Source: Xylophilus sp. GW821-FHT01B05 (lineage in GTDB: Bacteria > Pseudomonadota > Gammaproteobacteria > Burkholderiales > Burkholderiaceae_C). Taken from it: DNA of 64,000 nt. This document shows positions 26,503 to 34,253 of the stretch, piece after piece (position 1 is the stretch's first letter; every line of letters begins with the position of its first letter). The notes below the pieces were generated by a model. That model saw only the letters and a list, made by a program, of their open reading frames with translations, was not told the origin of the DNA and did not search any database. Where the stretch lies: positions 2,170,001-2,234,000 of the forward strand of contig CP152408.1 in NCBI GenBank assembly GCA_038961845.1, read 5' to 3'. Made by a program: the position numbers and the translations under genes.

Positions 26503-27276
26503 CTAAGCTCGGAACGACGGGTCGATTCGGTCCAGCAAACGCATCAGAGGCGGCCAGTCGCGCGAATCGGCCTGCGTGCGGTGCTCATAGAACAGGCTCG
26601 ACGTCTTTTCGATCGCGTCTCGCGATGGCATCAAGGGTTTCGTGCCACCACTGAGCGCAGCCACTTGTGCCTGGCAAGCGCGCTCGAGGTAATACATGTT
26701 CCCGAAAGCTTCAGCCACGGAGCTGCCGCAGGTGAGCAGTCCGTGGTTCTCAAGAATCATGGCGTTGTGGTCGCCTAGATCGCGAGCCAATCTTTCACGC
26801 TCGGCCAAGTCGATGGCAATCCCCTCGTAGGAATGGCGGCCGATCCGGTTGTGGAACTTCATTGCATGCTGGGTGATCGGCAGCAAGCCGTCGGGGTGTG
26901 CCGATACGGCCATCCCGGCCGCAGTATGGGAATGCATGACGCAGACGACGTCCGGCCGCGCGGCGTGAATCGCGCTGTGAATCACGAAGCCAGCCGCGTT
27001 GATGCCGACGCCGACCGGGTCTTCCAGAATCGCGCCGGCCGGGTCCACTTTCACGAGATTGGAGGCGCAGATCTCTTCGAACGTCAGTCCGAACGCGTTG
27101 AGAAGGAACTCCTCGCGGCCTTCAAGCCGCGCGGAAATATGCGTGTACGTGAGGTCGCTCATCCGAAAGTGCGCAGCGAGCCGGTAGCAGGCCGCGAGAT
27201 CGGTTCGGATCAATTTCTCTGCGATCGGGTATGCAGGTGAACTTTGAGTGGCCTGCAAGGATGAGTTGGTTGACAT
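26503..27276 (-). CDS. Class II aldolase/adducin-family protein, copy 1
   Basis: A 257-residue zinc-dependent aldolase-type protein. Zn-binding and catalytic segments include YTHISARL, NAAGFVIHSAIHAARPD, CVMHSHTAAGMAVS and ILENHGLLTCG. The superfamily covers sugar-phosphate aldolases, epimerases and decarboxylases, and many in catabolic clusters act on non-phosphorylated acids. It is very like the protein of 30951-31724 with the same length and near-identical motifs, so one arose by duplication. Its promoter probably lies near the nested palindrome at 27380-27414. Confidence 0.9.
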   Translation of the reverse strand: MSTNSSLQATQSSPAYPIAEKLIRTDLAACYRLAAHFRMSDLTYTHISARLEGREEFLLNAFGLTFEEICASNLVKVDPAGAILEDPVGVGINAAGFVIHSAIHAARPDVVCVMHSHTAAGMAVSAHPDGLLPITQHAMKFHNRIGRHSYEGIAIDLAERERLARDLGDHNAMILENHGLLTCGSSVAEAFGNMYYLERACQAQVAALSGGTKPLMPSRDAIEKTSSLFYEHRTQADSRDWPPLMRLLDRIDPSFRA

Positions 27277-27379
27277 GAGTTCGTTTTTCTATGAGTGAAC
27301 GAGTGCGCGGCGCCGGTATGCCAAACGACGCATGATCGACTTGCCGGCTACGATAAAAGAATAGACAAAATGATAGGGT

Positions 27380-27414
27380 CGATAATGCTATTTGTTTATC
27401 AAATCATGTTATCG
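27380..27414. promoter_or_regulatory. Nested palindromic operator candidate
   Basis: Outer arms CGATAA (27380-27385) and TTATCG (27409-27414) and inner arms ATTTG (27390-27394) and CAAAT (27400-27404) share the same centre at 27397. It sits about 105 bases upstream of the aldolase gene on an AT-rich stretch unlike its surroundings. The rest of 27277-27636 shows no gene. Confidence 0.5.
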
Positions 27415-27636
27415 TTTTCCCTGCATGCACGGGCGAGGCGGTGCGTAGCACGGGCAGGGGGATCTCCGAGTTTGTCCAGCGGAGGCTGCGCACTGGCGGA
27501 CTCAGGTCAAACCCGACTCGGATCGCATGACGAACAAATAGAAATATCGATCCGTCAGTGGAGTGAACCCCTGGGGCTGGACCATCGGGCAGATCAGAAC
27601 TGATACGCTGGCCGGGCCTTCAACTAGGAGAAGGTC

Positions 27637-27890
27637 ATGTCATCGAGAGGTCTGTATCGGCGCCACGCGCCGGAGTTCAAGATCCAGCTGTGCCAGGACA
27701 TCCGCAGTGGCGCCATCGGGCGCCGTGATGCGGCCAGGAAGTACACCCTGTCGACCAATCTGATTCAGCTGTGGCTGGCGCAGTACGACCGGGGCGAGCT
27801 CAGCACCGAAGAGGCCGAAGCATCGGTCATCGCGGAGTACGAAGCCAAGATCGCTGCGCTTGAGCGCAAGGTTGGCCAGCTCACGAGACG
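27637..27890 (+). pseudogene. IS3-type transposase OrfA, 3'-truncated
   Basis: From ATG 27637, preceded by AGGAGAAGG, about 85 residues resemble the helix-turn-helix OrfA of IS3-like elements (HAPEFKIQLCQDIRSG, RRDAARKYTLSTNLIQLW, EAKIAALERKVGQLT). After KVGQLT the frame runs into the opposite-strand IS5/IS427 sequence, so the gene was cut there. No OrfB follows. Confidence 0.65.
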
Positions 27891-28668
27891 CAGCAAGCCA
27901 GAGAAAGCAGCGCGATATGAATGTCGATGCGGCGCTCGAAGCGAGTACGCAGCTTGCCGAAGGCAGCCAACCAGGCGTGTGTGCGCTCGACCACCCAGCG
28001 ATGACGCCCGAGCCGGTCATTGCGCTCGATACCACGCCGGGCAATGCGCGCCGTGATGCCCAGCTTGCGCAGGTGGGCGCGGCAACGCGCAAAGTCATAG
28101 CCCTTGTCGGCATGCAACTTGTGCGGCTAGCGCCTGGGCCGACCGCGACAGCCGCGCACCTTCGGCAAGGCATCGACCAGTTGCTCGAACACTACCGAGT
28201 CATGCCGATTGGCGCCCGTGACGCGAAAGATCAGCGGGATGCCTTGGCGGTCCGTGATGATGTGGCGCTTGCTGCCGAGCTTGCCCCTGTCCGTCGGGTT
28301 GGGGCCGGTGTATCGGCCCCCCGGGGGCTGGCCACGCTGGCCGCATCCATGCTGGCTCGGCTGAAGTCCAGCTTGCCGGCGCCGCGCAACTCATCGAGCA
28401 ACAGCAGATGCAGGCGATGCCACACGCCCGCGGCTTGCCAGTCACGCAGACGTCGCCAGCAGGTCATGCCGCTGCCGAAGCCCAGCTCCTGAGGCAACTC
28501 CTCCCATGGGATGCCGGTGCGTAGCACGAACAGGATGCCGTTGAGGGCCATCTCGTCGCTCACTCGCGGGTGACCGCCCTTGGTCGAGGCCACGACTACC
28601 GGCAACAGCGGTGCGATCTTCTTGAACAGCGCTGCGCTGATCTCTTTGTTCTTGTTTCGACCCGTGCA
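27881..28668 (-). pseudogene. IS5-family (IS427 group) transposase, degraded
   Basis: The minus strand encodes KEISAALFKKIAPLLPVVV then GILFVLRTGIPWEELPQEL, MTCWRRLRDWQAAGVW and RASMDAASV. A frame change (possibly programmed, as in IS427 elements) leads to KLGSKRHIITDRQGIPL and ANRHDS. A TAG at 28127-28129 interrupts the second part. After it come HADKGYDFARCRAHLRKLG and GRHRWVVERTHAWLAAFGKL. The normal start codon is not found and the 3' end merges with the truncated IS3-type gene. An inverted repeat CGTCAAAC (28670-28677) / GTTTGACG (28689-28696) lies at the other border. Confidence 0.75.
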
Positions 28669-28876
28669 GCGTCAAACGCCGATCAGGTGTTTGACGATGA
28701 CATGGTTTTGTTAGCCGCTCCAAATGGCGTCTCCGGGCCGATCACCGCGGGCGTGTTGACGAGGACGCGCCGGCCTGCAGGCCGTGGGCCAGGCGCCCGC
28801 GCGGACGGTGTCCGGGCGTTCTCGAGAAGCGCGAGCCGGTCTTCAACCGCCGGGTTTCACCGGCCCCTCGCGTCGG

Positions 28877-29863
28877 TCAATTGGTTGTCGAGAGCCCCAG
28901 GATTCGGCGCGCATTCTCCGACGCGACTTTGCGCTTGTCGTTTGGGCTGATCGAACAGTTGTCGAACCAGTCCGAGATCTCGTGCATCGATTCGTAGGGG
29001 TAGTCCACTGAAAACAGGACGCGATCCACGCCCATCTCGCTCATGGTGTGCTGCAGCGCCTGTGTCCTGAACGTTCCCGACGTGGTGACGTAGAAGTTCT
29101 CGCGCAGGTAGTCCATGGGCGTACGCAGATGCGGGCCATGCGCGCTCGCCAGTTGGTGCCGTAGCCGATGTTCCACTCGCGGGAGCGATAAGGCCAGTCC
29201 CTCGCCCAGATGGCCCAGAATGACGTTGACGGAAGGGAAGCGGTCGAACAGACCGCTGAGCATCAGGCGCAACGCGTGGGTTGCTGTCTCAATGCCGAAG
29301 CCCCAAGCCGATCCGGCGAGCCCTGGATAGCCCTCGTAGCTTTTGCGCTGACTGGGCAACGGCATGCGCGGATGGAGGTAGACCGGAACACCGAGTTCAC
29401 TGATCTGCTGCCAGAAGGGCAAGTTGACCGGATTGTCCAGATAGCGCGCGGTATCGGGGCCGACATTGGTGAAGCCGTTGACCAGGATGCCCAAGCTACC
29501 CAATTCCGTGCAAGCGCGTTTGGCTTCGAGGGCTGCGGCCTCCGGATCCTGCAGGGGAACGCAGGCGAATGTCTTCAGACGCGCCGCATTCTTTCGGACC
29601 AACGTGTTGGCAGCGTAATCGTTCATGCGCCGTGCTGCGTCGATGGCAGCCTCTTTGCTGTCGATCTCCTGAATGCCTGGCTGCGTCAGCGACAGCACGG
29701 AGATGTCGATTCCTGCGGCATCCATGTCGTCGAGCCGACGGTCCACATCGAGCAGCCGGAGTTTCAGGTCCGCGAAGTACGTCGGGTCGATGAAACCCCA
29801 TGTTCCCGTGGTGTCGACTTCCGGGAATTCCCAGTGCTCTTCGATGGCGATCTTGCCTTGCAT
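28877..29863 (-). CDS. Resorcylate/dihydroxybenzoate-decarboxylase-like amidohydrolase
   Basis: A 328-residue protein starting at ATG 29863 with AGGAGA seven bases ahead. It is strongly like gamma-resorcylate and 2,3-dihydroxybenzoate decarboxylases in the ACMSD branch of the amidohydrolases: MQGKIAIEEHWEFPE at the start, FACVPLQDPEAAALEAKRA, LGILVNGFTNVG, VPVYLHPRMPLPSQ, THALRLMLSGLFDRFPSVNV, LGHLGEGL and VDRVLFSVDYPYESM. The metal site glutamate, the barrel histidine and the late aspartate are all in place. Non-oxidative decarboxylation (or hydrolysis) of an aromatic acid is expected. It is in line with the D-2-hydroxyacid dehydrogenase and aldolase genes. Confidence 0.85.
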   Translation of the reverse strand: MQGKIAIEEHWEFPEVDTTGTWGFIDPTYFADLKLRLLDVDRRLDDMDAAGIDISVLSLTQPGIQEIDSKEAAIDAARRMNDYAANTLVRKNAARLKTFACVPLQDPEAAALEAKRACTELGSLGILVNGFTNVGPDTARYLDNPVNLPFWQQISELGVPVYLHPRMPLPSQRKSYEGYPGLAGSAWGFGIETATHALRLMLSGLFDRFPSVNVILGHLGEGLALSLPRVEHRLRHQLASAHGPHLRTPMDYLRENFYVTTSGTFRTQALQHTMSEMGVDRVLFSVDYPYESMHEISDWFDNCSISPNDKRKVASENARRILGLSTTN

Positions 29864-29925
29864 TCGTTTTCTCCTGTTCTGGTTGTATGCCGATGAGCGG
29901 ACGATTTCCGCAGCGGTGCATGCCT

Positions 29926-30930
29926 TCAAGCACTTGGTGGACTGCGAGCGCATGGGCCCGCACTAAGCGGGACGGGCTTCACCATTGCTTGCCTGTTCTT
30001 GCAGCTGTCGGGAATGTGCCCGTCCAGCAATCGAATGATGTTGGCCGCAGCCTCGTGCGGTATCCGCTCCAGCATCTGGGCTGTGTGCCCTACGGAGTGC
30101 GGTGTCAGGATGACGTTGGGCAAGCGCCTGAACGGGTGATCGGACGGCAACGGTTCCACTTCGAAGACATCCAGTGCGGCGGCACCGACCTGGCCGGACT
30201 CCAGTGCCTCCACCAGCGCGGTCTCGTCCACCAGGCCGCCCCGCGCCGTATTCACCAGCAGCACGCCGCGCTTCATGCATTCCAGGCGGCCTTTGTCGAG
30301 CAGGTGTCGGTTCGCGTCGTCGAGGCGTGTCATCAGCAACACCACGTCGCTGACGGCGAGCAGGTGGTCGCGCGAGACGAACGAAACGCCCGGTGCATCT
30401 GGCGGCGCTTCGCGCGTGTGCACGAGGATGTTCGCGTGCCAGCATTGGAGACGCTGGACGATCTCTCGCGTGATGCCACCGTAGCCCACGATTCCAACCG
30501 TGCGACCCTTCAACATGCTGCGGTTGCGCACGCGGTCGCCGCCCGAGCGAAGCTCGGCTTCGGTCTCGCGCAGCCGATAGAGCAGGGTGAGCATGAGCAT
30601 GATCGTGGCTTCGGCCATGCTCTCGCGGCTCTCGCGGACTTCGCCATTCACCACCCAGATGGAGCGGCGCGTGGCCTCGTCGATATCGATCCAGTCGTAG
30701 CCCACGAGCGGCGAAACGATTCCTCGTAGCCCTGGCATCGCAGCCATTTCCCTGGCACCGCACGGCACCATCAAGCAAACCAGCAGGGTCGTGCCCGTCA
30801 TGTTGCTCAAGCTGAGCAGGTCGCGGCTTTCGGTCGCCGTGACCACGGCTGGTCTGCCTGCATGCGCAAGCAAGCCTGCGATCTGCCGCATGAGCGGCTC
30901 GGCACGCACCGGACCCACAATGCGAATCAT
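29926..30930 (-). CDS. D-2-hydroxyacid dehydrogenase, NAD-binding
   Basis: A 334-residue enzyme. The Rossmann motif GRTVGIVGYGGITREIV, catalytic arginine region LLVNTARGGLVDETALVEAL, LDVFEVEPLPSDHPF and the active-site histidine in LTPHSVGHTA are visible. The family reduces 2-keto acids to D-2-hydroxy acids, or the reverse. The start at 30930 lies 20 bases after the stop of the class II aldolase gene, so the pair is probably co-transcribed. A much longer overlapping frame to 31638 is antisense-like artefact and was not used. Confidence 0.88.
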   Translation of the reverse strand: MIRIVGPVRAEPLMRQIAGLLAHAGRPAVVTATESRDLLSLSNMTGTTLLVCLMVPCGAREMAAMPGLRGIVSPLVGYDWIDIDEATRRSIWVVNGEVRESRESMAEATIMLMLTLLYRLRETEAELRSGGDRVRNRSMLKGRTVGIVGYGGITREIVQRLQCWHANILVHTREAPPDAPGVSFVSRDHLLAVSDVVLLMTRLDDANRHLLDKGRLECMKRGVLLVNTARGGLVDETALVEALESGQVGAAALDVFEVEPLPSDHPFRRLPNVILTPHSVGHTAQMLERIPHEAAANIIRLLDGHIPDSCKNRQAMVKPVPLSAGPCARSPPSA

Positions 30931-30950
30931 CGTTTCTGCCCAGTCTCTGG

Positions 30951-31724
30951 CTAGTTGCGGTACGAAGGGTCGGCCCGGTCGAGCATGCGCAACAAGGGCG
31001 GCCAGTCCCGCGTGTCCGCCTTCGAGCGATTCTCGTGAAACAGGAGCGCCGTCTTCTGGATCGCATCCGCCGAAGGCGTCAGGGGTTTGACGCCACCGCC
31101 CAGCGCAGCGACCTGTGCCTGGCAGGCACGTTCGAGGTAGTACATGTTGCCGAAAGCCTCGGCGACCGTGGCGCCGCAGGTCAGCATGCCGTGGTTCTCC
31201 AGAATCATGGCGTTGTGCCCGCCCAGGTCCTTCGCCAATCGTTCGCGTTCGGCAAGGTCGACCGCGATGCCTTCGTAGGCGTGCCTGCCGATCCGGTTGT
31301 GAAAGCGCATCGCGTGCTGGGTGATCGGAAGCAAGCCCTCGGGATGTGTCGACACCGCCATGCCTGCTGCGGTGTGGGTGTGCATCACGCAGCGGACATC
31401 GTGGCGCGCCGCGTGCACGGCGCTGTGGATCACGAATCCGGCAGCGTTCACGCCCGCGCCCGTGGGGTCGTGCAGGATGGTGCCCTTCGCGTCGACTTTG
31501 ACCAAATTGGATGCACACACTTCCTCGAACAACAAGCCGAAGGCGTTGAGCAGGAACGCTTCGCCGCGGTCCAGCCTGGCCGAAATATGCGTGTACGTCA
31601 TGTCGGTCATGCGGAAATGTGCCGCGAGTCGGTAGCACGCTGCAAGGTCGGTCCGGATGGTCCCTTCATCCGTCGGCGGTGGAGATGAATCCAGGCGGGA
31701 TTCCGAGCTGATCGTGTTCAACAT
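30951..31724 (-). CDS. Class II aldolase/adducin-family protein, copy 2
   Basis: A 257-residue paralogue of the protein at 26503-27276; the two share long identical stretches such as RTDLAACYRLAAHFRM and LPITQHAM, and EAFGNMYYLERACQAQVAAL. Zn-site histidines occur in CVMHTHTAAGMAVS and the ENHGMLTCG loop. ATG 31724 was chosen because it has AAGGA ahead and gives the same length as the paralogue. It precedes the hydroxyacid dehydrogenase and decarboxylase-like genes and follows a Bug gene by 39 bases. Confidence 0.9.
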   Translation of the reverse strand: MLNTISSESRLDSSPPPTDEGTIRTDLAACYRLAAHFRMTDMTYTHISARLDRGEAFLLNAFGLLFEEVCASNLVKVDAKGTILHDPTGAGVNAAGFVIHSAVHAARHDVRCVMHTHTAAGMAVSTHPEGLLPITQHAMRFHNRIGRHAYEGIAVDLAERERLAKDLGGHNAMILENHGMLTCGATVAEAFGNMYYLERACQAQVAALGGGVKPLTPSADAIQKTALLFHENRSKADTRDWPPLLRMLDRADPSYRN

Positions 31725-31763
31725 GTCCGGGGTCCTTTGCACAAATTAAATCGGGGAGTTGGG

Positions 31764-32729
31764 TCACTCCGGCTTGATGCCGGCTTCCTTGAACGCCTGC
31801 GCACCGCGCGCCACGTCCTCGCTCAATCGCTTCGACAGGTCTTCCGACTTGCCACTCAAGACCTGGATGCCGCGGCTGGTGATCTTTGACTCGACGAATT
31901 CCTGGTTCGACAAGATGCTTTGGATGTCGGCGCTAATCTTGTTCACGATCGGCTGCGGCGTTCCGGCAGGGGCGAACAAGCCGTACCAAAGGCGCGAGAT
32001 CAAATACGGAAACCCCTGTTCCGTGGCGGTTTGAACGTCAGGAAACTGCGGATGCCTGGCACTGCCGGTCATGGCCAGGACCTTGATCTTCTTGGCCTGA
32101 ATCAAGGGAGCGGCAACGTTGGTGCCGCCCATGCCCAGCTGGGTTTCTCCGCCCGCGATGGCTGCCATGGCCGGCCCGACGCCTTTGTAGGGCACGGCAA
32201 GCACGTCGATCCCCTCGCGTTTGTTCAGCGCTGAGAAGGCGAGATCCGCCTGGCTGCCGCGCGAGAACGAGCCGAAGCTGAGTTGCTTGGGATTGGCACG
32301 CGCATAGGCCACGAGTTCGCGCAAGTCCTTGACTGGCAAGTTCTGGTTGGCCACAAGGAACATCTCGGTCTGAGCGATCAGCGAGACGGGTACGAAGCTC
32401 TTGTCGGGATCGTACGGCAGCTTGGCGTAGAGAAATCGGTTCGCAATGAACGTGAAGTCGGCGGTTCCGAGAAGGGTGTAGCCATCCGGGGCCGCTCTGG
32501 CTGCCGCTTCGGCTCCGATGAGTGAATCAGCGCCGGCGCGGTTCTCGACGATGACGGGTTGCCCCCATTTGTTCGACAGCTCCGCAGCGACTGCACGGTA
32601 GAGGATGTCCATGCCGCCCGGCGGGTAGGGCACGATGATCTTGACAGGCTTCTGGGGGAAGGACTCCGCTTGCCCGTGCGAGCCGAAGCACGCCAACAGC
32701 AGACCCATCAGAACGAATTTCCAGTTCAT
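31764..32729 (-). CDS. Bug-family substrate-binding protein
   Basis: A 321-residue Bug/TctC protein with signal peptide ending SHGQAES. Landmarks are FPQKPVKIIVPYPPGGMDIL, PVIVENRAGADSLIGAEAA, LAVPYKGVGPAMAAIAGGE and LWYGLFAPAGTPQPIV. It is closely related to the Bug protein at 41365-42327, and both genes have the same promoter element. It heads the minus-strand set aldolase, dehydrogenase, decarboxylase-like amidohydrolase. Confidence 0.94.
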   Translation of the reverse strand: MNWKFVLMGLLLACFGSHGQAESFPQKPVKIIVPYPPGGMDILYRAVAAELSNKWGQPVIVENRAGADSLIGAEAAARAAPDGYTLLGTADFTFIANRFLYAKLPYDPDKSFVPVSLIAQTEMFLVANQNLPVKDLRELVAYARANPKQLSFGSFSRGSQADLAFSALNKREGIDVLAVPYKGVGPAMAAIAGGETQLGMGGTNVAAPLIQAKKIKVLAMTGSARHPQFPDVQTATEQGFPYLISRLWYGLFAPAGTPQPIVNKISADIQSILSNQEFVESKITSRGIQVLSGKSEDLSKRLSEDVARGAQAFKEAGIKPE

Positions 32730-32815
32730 CTCGGCACCTTTTTTCTTTCGCAGTCGACAGCCGGCCCGCCTGCAGAGGCTGGCGACGACATCGCAACGTG
32801 TCTCCTAGGGCTCGA

Positions 32816-32859
32816 ACTGTAGATTGGTCTATTTGTAGTGTCAATAGTATTATCTATTG
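32816..32859 (-). promoter_or_regulatory. Promoter and operator of the 31764-32729 Bug gene (site A)
   Basis: On the minus strand TTGACA (32844-32839) and TACAGT (32821-32816) are 17 bases apart, a good sigma-70 promoter. AGATTGGTCT (32821-32830) between the boxes is a near-palindrome shared with sites C and D. CAATAG...CTATTG (32842-32859) is an extra inverted repeat over the -35 box. Confidence 0.65.
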
Positions 32860-33032
32860 GGCGTCGTCGCTGCTTGTCGCGTACCGGGGCGCTCGCCCAT
32901 GCGCTGGGGGAGGGTCGGGCGCCCGGGAACATTGATGCGTTGAAACCCGAGAATCTGCTCGTAAAACGCACACGTCACATCGAGCGATTGCACGGTGATG
33001 TGCCGTGTGACGCCCAAGGCTTCGCCGAGCAC
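32850..33032 (-). pseudogene. VOC/glyoxalase-family remnant
   Basis: The minus strand encodes VTRHITVQSLDVTCAFYEQI followed by LGFQRINVPGRP, the opening beta-alpha unit of vicinal-oxygen-chelate proteins (glyoxalase, extradiol dioxygenase). The frame then ends without the remaining domain. The same frame stays open for about 60 codons upstream but has no clear start codon. It is probably the stump of a gene cut by recombination next to the Bug promoter. Confidence 0.5.
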
Positions 33033-33221
33033 TGGAGCGGCGGCTCCGGGCGACGAATCAGCCGGGAAGCGCGGAGGAACGACGCCGACGCTGATATCGG
33101 CGCGCGTGTTGCTGCTCTCGAAAACCCTCGAGCTTACAAGCGGCGCGGGCGGATCGTCTTTAGAAGTGCTCGGGCCGCACGTCGGCAGGTTTCTACGCCT
33201 GCGTGAGTCTAGCTAGTATGC

Positions 33222-33266
33222 AAATAGATCTATTTACTTGGTAGATTGTTCGATCCACAATGTCAA
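33222..33266. promoter_or_regulatory. Regulatory element (site B) upstream of the SDR gene
   Basis: Contains the perfect palindrome AAATAGATCTATTT (33222-33235) and GTAGATTG (33241-33248) followed 12 bases later by TGTCAA (33261-33266), exactly the spacing of sites A and D. In minus orientation TTGACA is 17 bases from TACCAA, giving a promoter towards the VOC remnant. The SDR gene starts 68 bases further on the plus strand. Confidence 0.55.
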
Positions 33267-33333
33267 GTTACGGCGCGTGACCGCATGCAGTGCCTAACGC
33301 GGCAATTCATTGGATCAAGCGAAGAGGCAATGC

Positions 33334-34122
33334 ATGGAACTGGGAATCCGAGGAAAAAAGGCGATCGTGGCCGGCGGCAGCGTCGGGATGGGCAAAGAAA
33401 GTGCGTTGGCGCTGGCCGCGGCCGGCGTCGAGCTCTATCTATCGGCGCGTGGCGAGGCGCGCCTCCATGCGGCAGCCGCAGAGATATCGAAGGAGACAGG
33501 TGCACGGGTCGTCCCTGTCGTTGCCGATCATGGCAGCGCTGCCGGCCGCGCCAGCTTGCTCTCCGCTTGCCCGGAGCCCGATATCTTGGTGATCACCTGT
33601 TCGCCACCGCGCTTCCTCTCGAGCTACCTCGAACCCGAGCCCGAGGAATGGATTGACGCGCTCTCGACCACGCTCCTTGGCCCGGTCGAACTCATGCGTG
33701 CAACCGTCGGCGGCATGGCGAGCCGGGGCTTTGGGCGTGTCGTGAACATTGGGACGATCGCAGCCAAGCGGCCCCACGAGAGTCGACTGCTCTCCGGCCC
33801 ACCGCGCGCCGCGTTGTGCAACTACTCGTCGGCCATCGCCAGTGGCTTGGCCAAGAGCAACGTCGCCATCAACAACATCCTTCCCGGCATGTTCCATACC
33901 GCTGCCATGCAGGACCGTTTCGAAGGCCTGGCCAAGCAGAACGGCAGTACTCACAAACAGGAAATCGACCGCTGGATTGCGCAGGTGGGCATACCCGCCC
34001 AGAAGCTCGGCGACGCACGCGACGTGGGTGCGCTGTGCGCATTCCTGTGCAGCCAGTACGCAAGCTTCATCGTTGGTCAAAGCATCGTGGTCGATGGCGG
34101 ACAGATGGCGTCAACTTTCTAG
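33334..34122 (+). CDS. SDR-family protein lacking the catalytic lysine
   Basis: A 262-residue short-chain dehydrogenase/reductase. ATG 33334 follows an AGAGG site; an earlier frame start at 33310 is less likely. The nucleotide motif GGSVGMG is at about 14-20 and VVNIGTIAAKRP carries the usual strand. In place of the YxxxK active site there is Y164-S-S-A-I168, so the lysine is missing, and NNAG is replaced by ITCSPP. C-terminal FIVGQSIVVDGGQ is normal. It may bind NAD(P) but catalyse by another route, or have lost activity. It is flanked by the TetR regulator gene on the same strand. Confidence 0.85.
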   Translation: MELGIRGKKAIVAGGSVGMGKESALALAAAGVELYLSARGEARLHAAAAEISKETGARVVPVVADHGSAAGRASLLSACPEPDILVITCSPPRFLSSYLEPEPEEWIDALSTTLLGPVELMRATVGGMASRGFGRVVNIGTIAAKRPHESRLLSGPPRAALCNYSSAIASGLAKSNVAINNILPGMFHTAAMQDRFEGLAKQNGSTHKQEIDRWIAQVGIPAQKLGDARDVGALCAFLCSQYASFIVGQSIVVDGGQMASTF

Positions 34123-34205
34123 CCCCGCTGCACCGCCGGAGAGCTTGCAAACGATCCCTCGAGACGTAACGCGGTAGGGTGGCAATCTTCTACTTTCTCG
34201 CAACG

Positions 34206-34242
34206 AGATCGATCTATCTAGAAATTCGATTCGCCAATCTAC
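34206..34242. promoter_or_regulatory. Operator candidate (site C) at the TetR-type gene
   Basis: AGATCGATCT (34206-34215) is a perfect 10-base palindrome, the symmetrical form of the sequence at sites A and D. CAATCTAC (34235-34242) is the reverse complement of the GTAGATTG shared by the other sites. The region ends 11 bases before the regulator start, as expected for autorepression. Confidence 0.55.
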
Positions 34243-34253
34243 AATGGCTACCA

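Noticed and set aside
28697..28876. A minus-strand frame reading VNTPAVIGPETPFGAANKTM
   Set aside because: It looks protein-like but I cannot assign it to a family and it is only about 30 codons; not listed as a gene.
29926..31638. A 570-codon version of the hydroxyacid dehydrogenase
   Set aside because: The extra 236 codons overlap the class II aldolase gene in another frame and are Arg/Pro-rich nonsense; the real start is ATG 30930.
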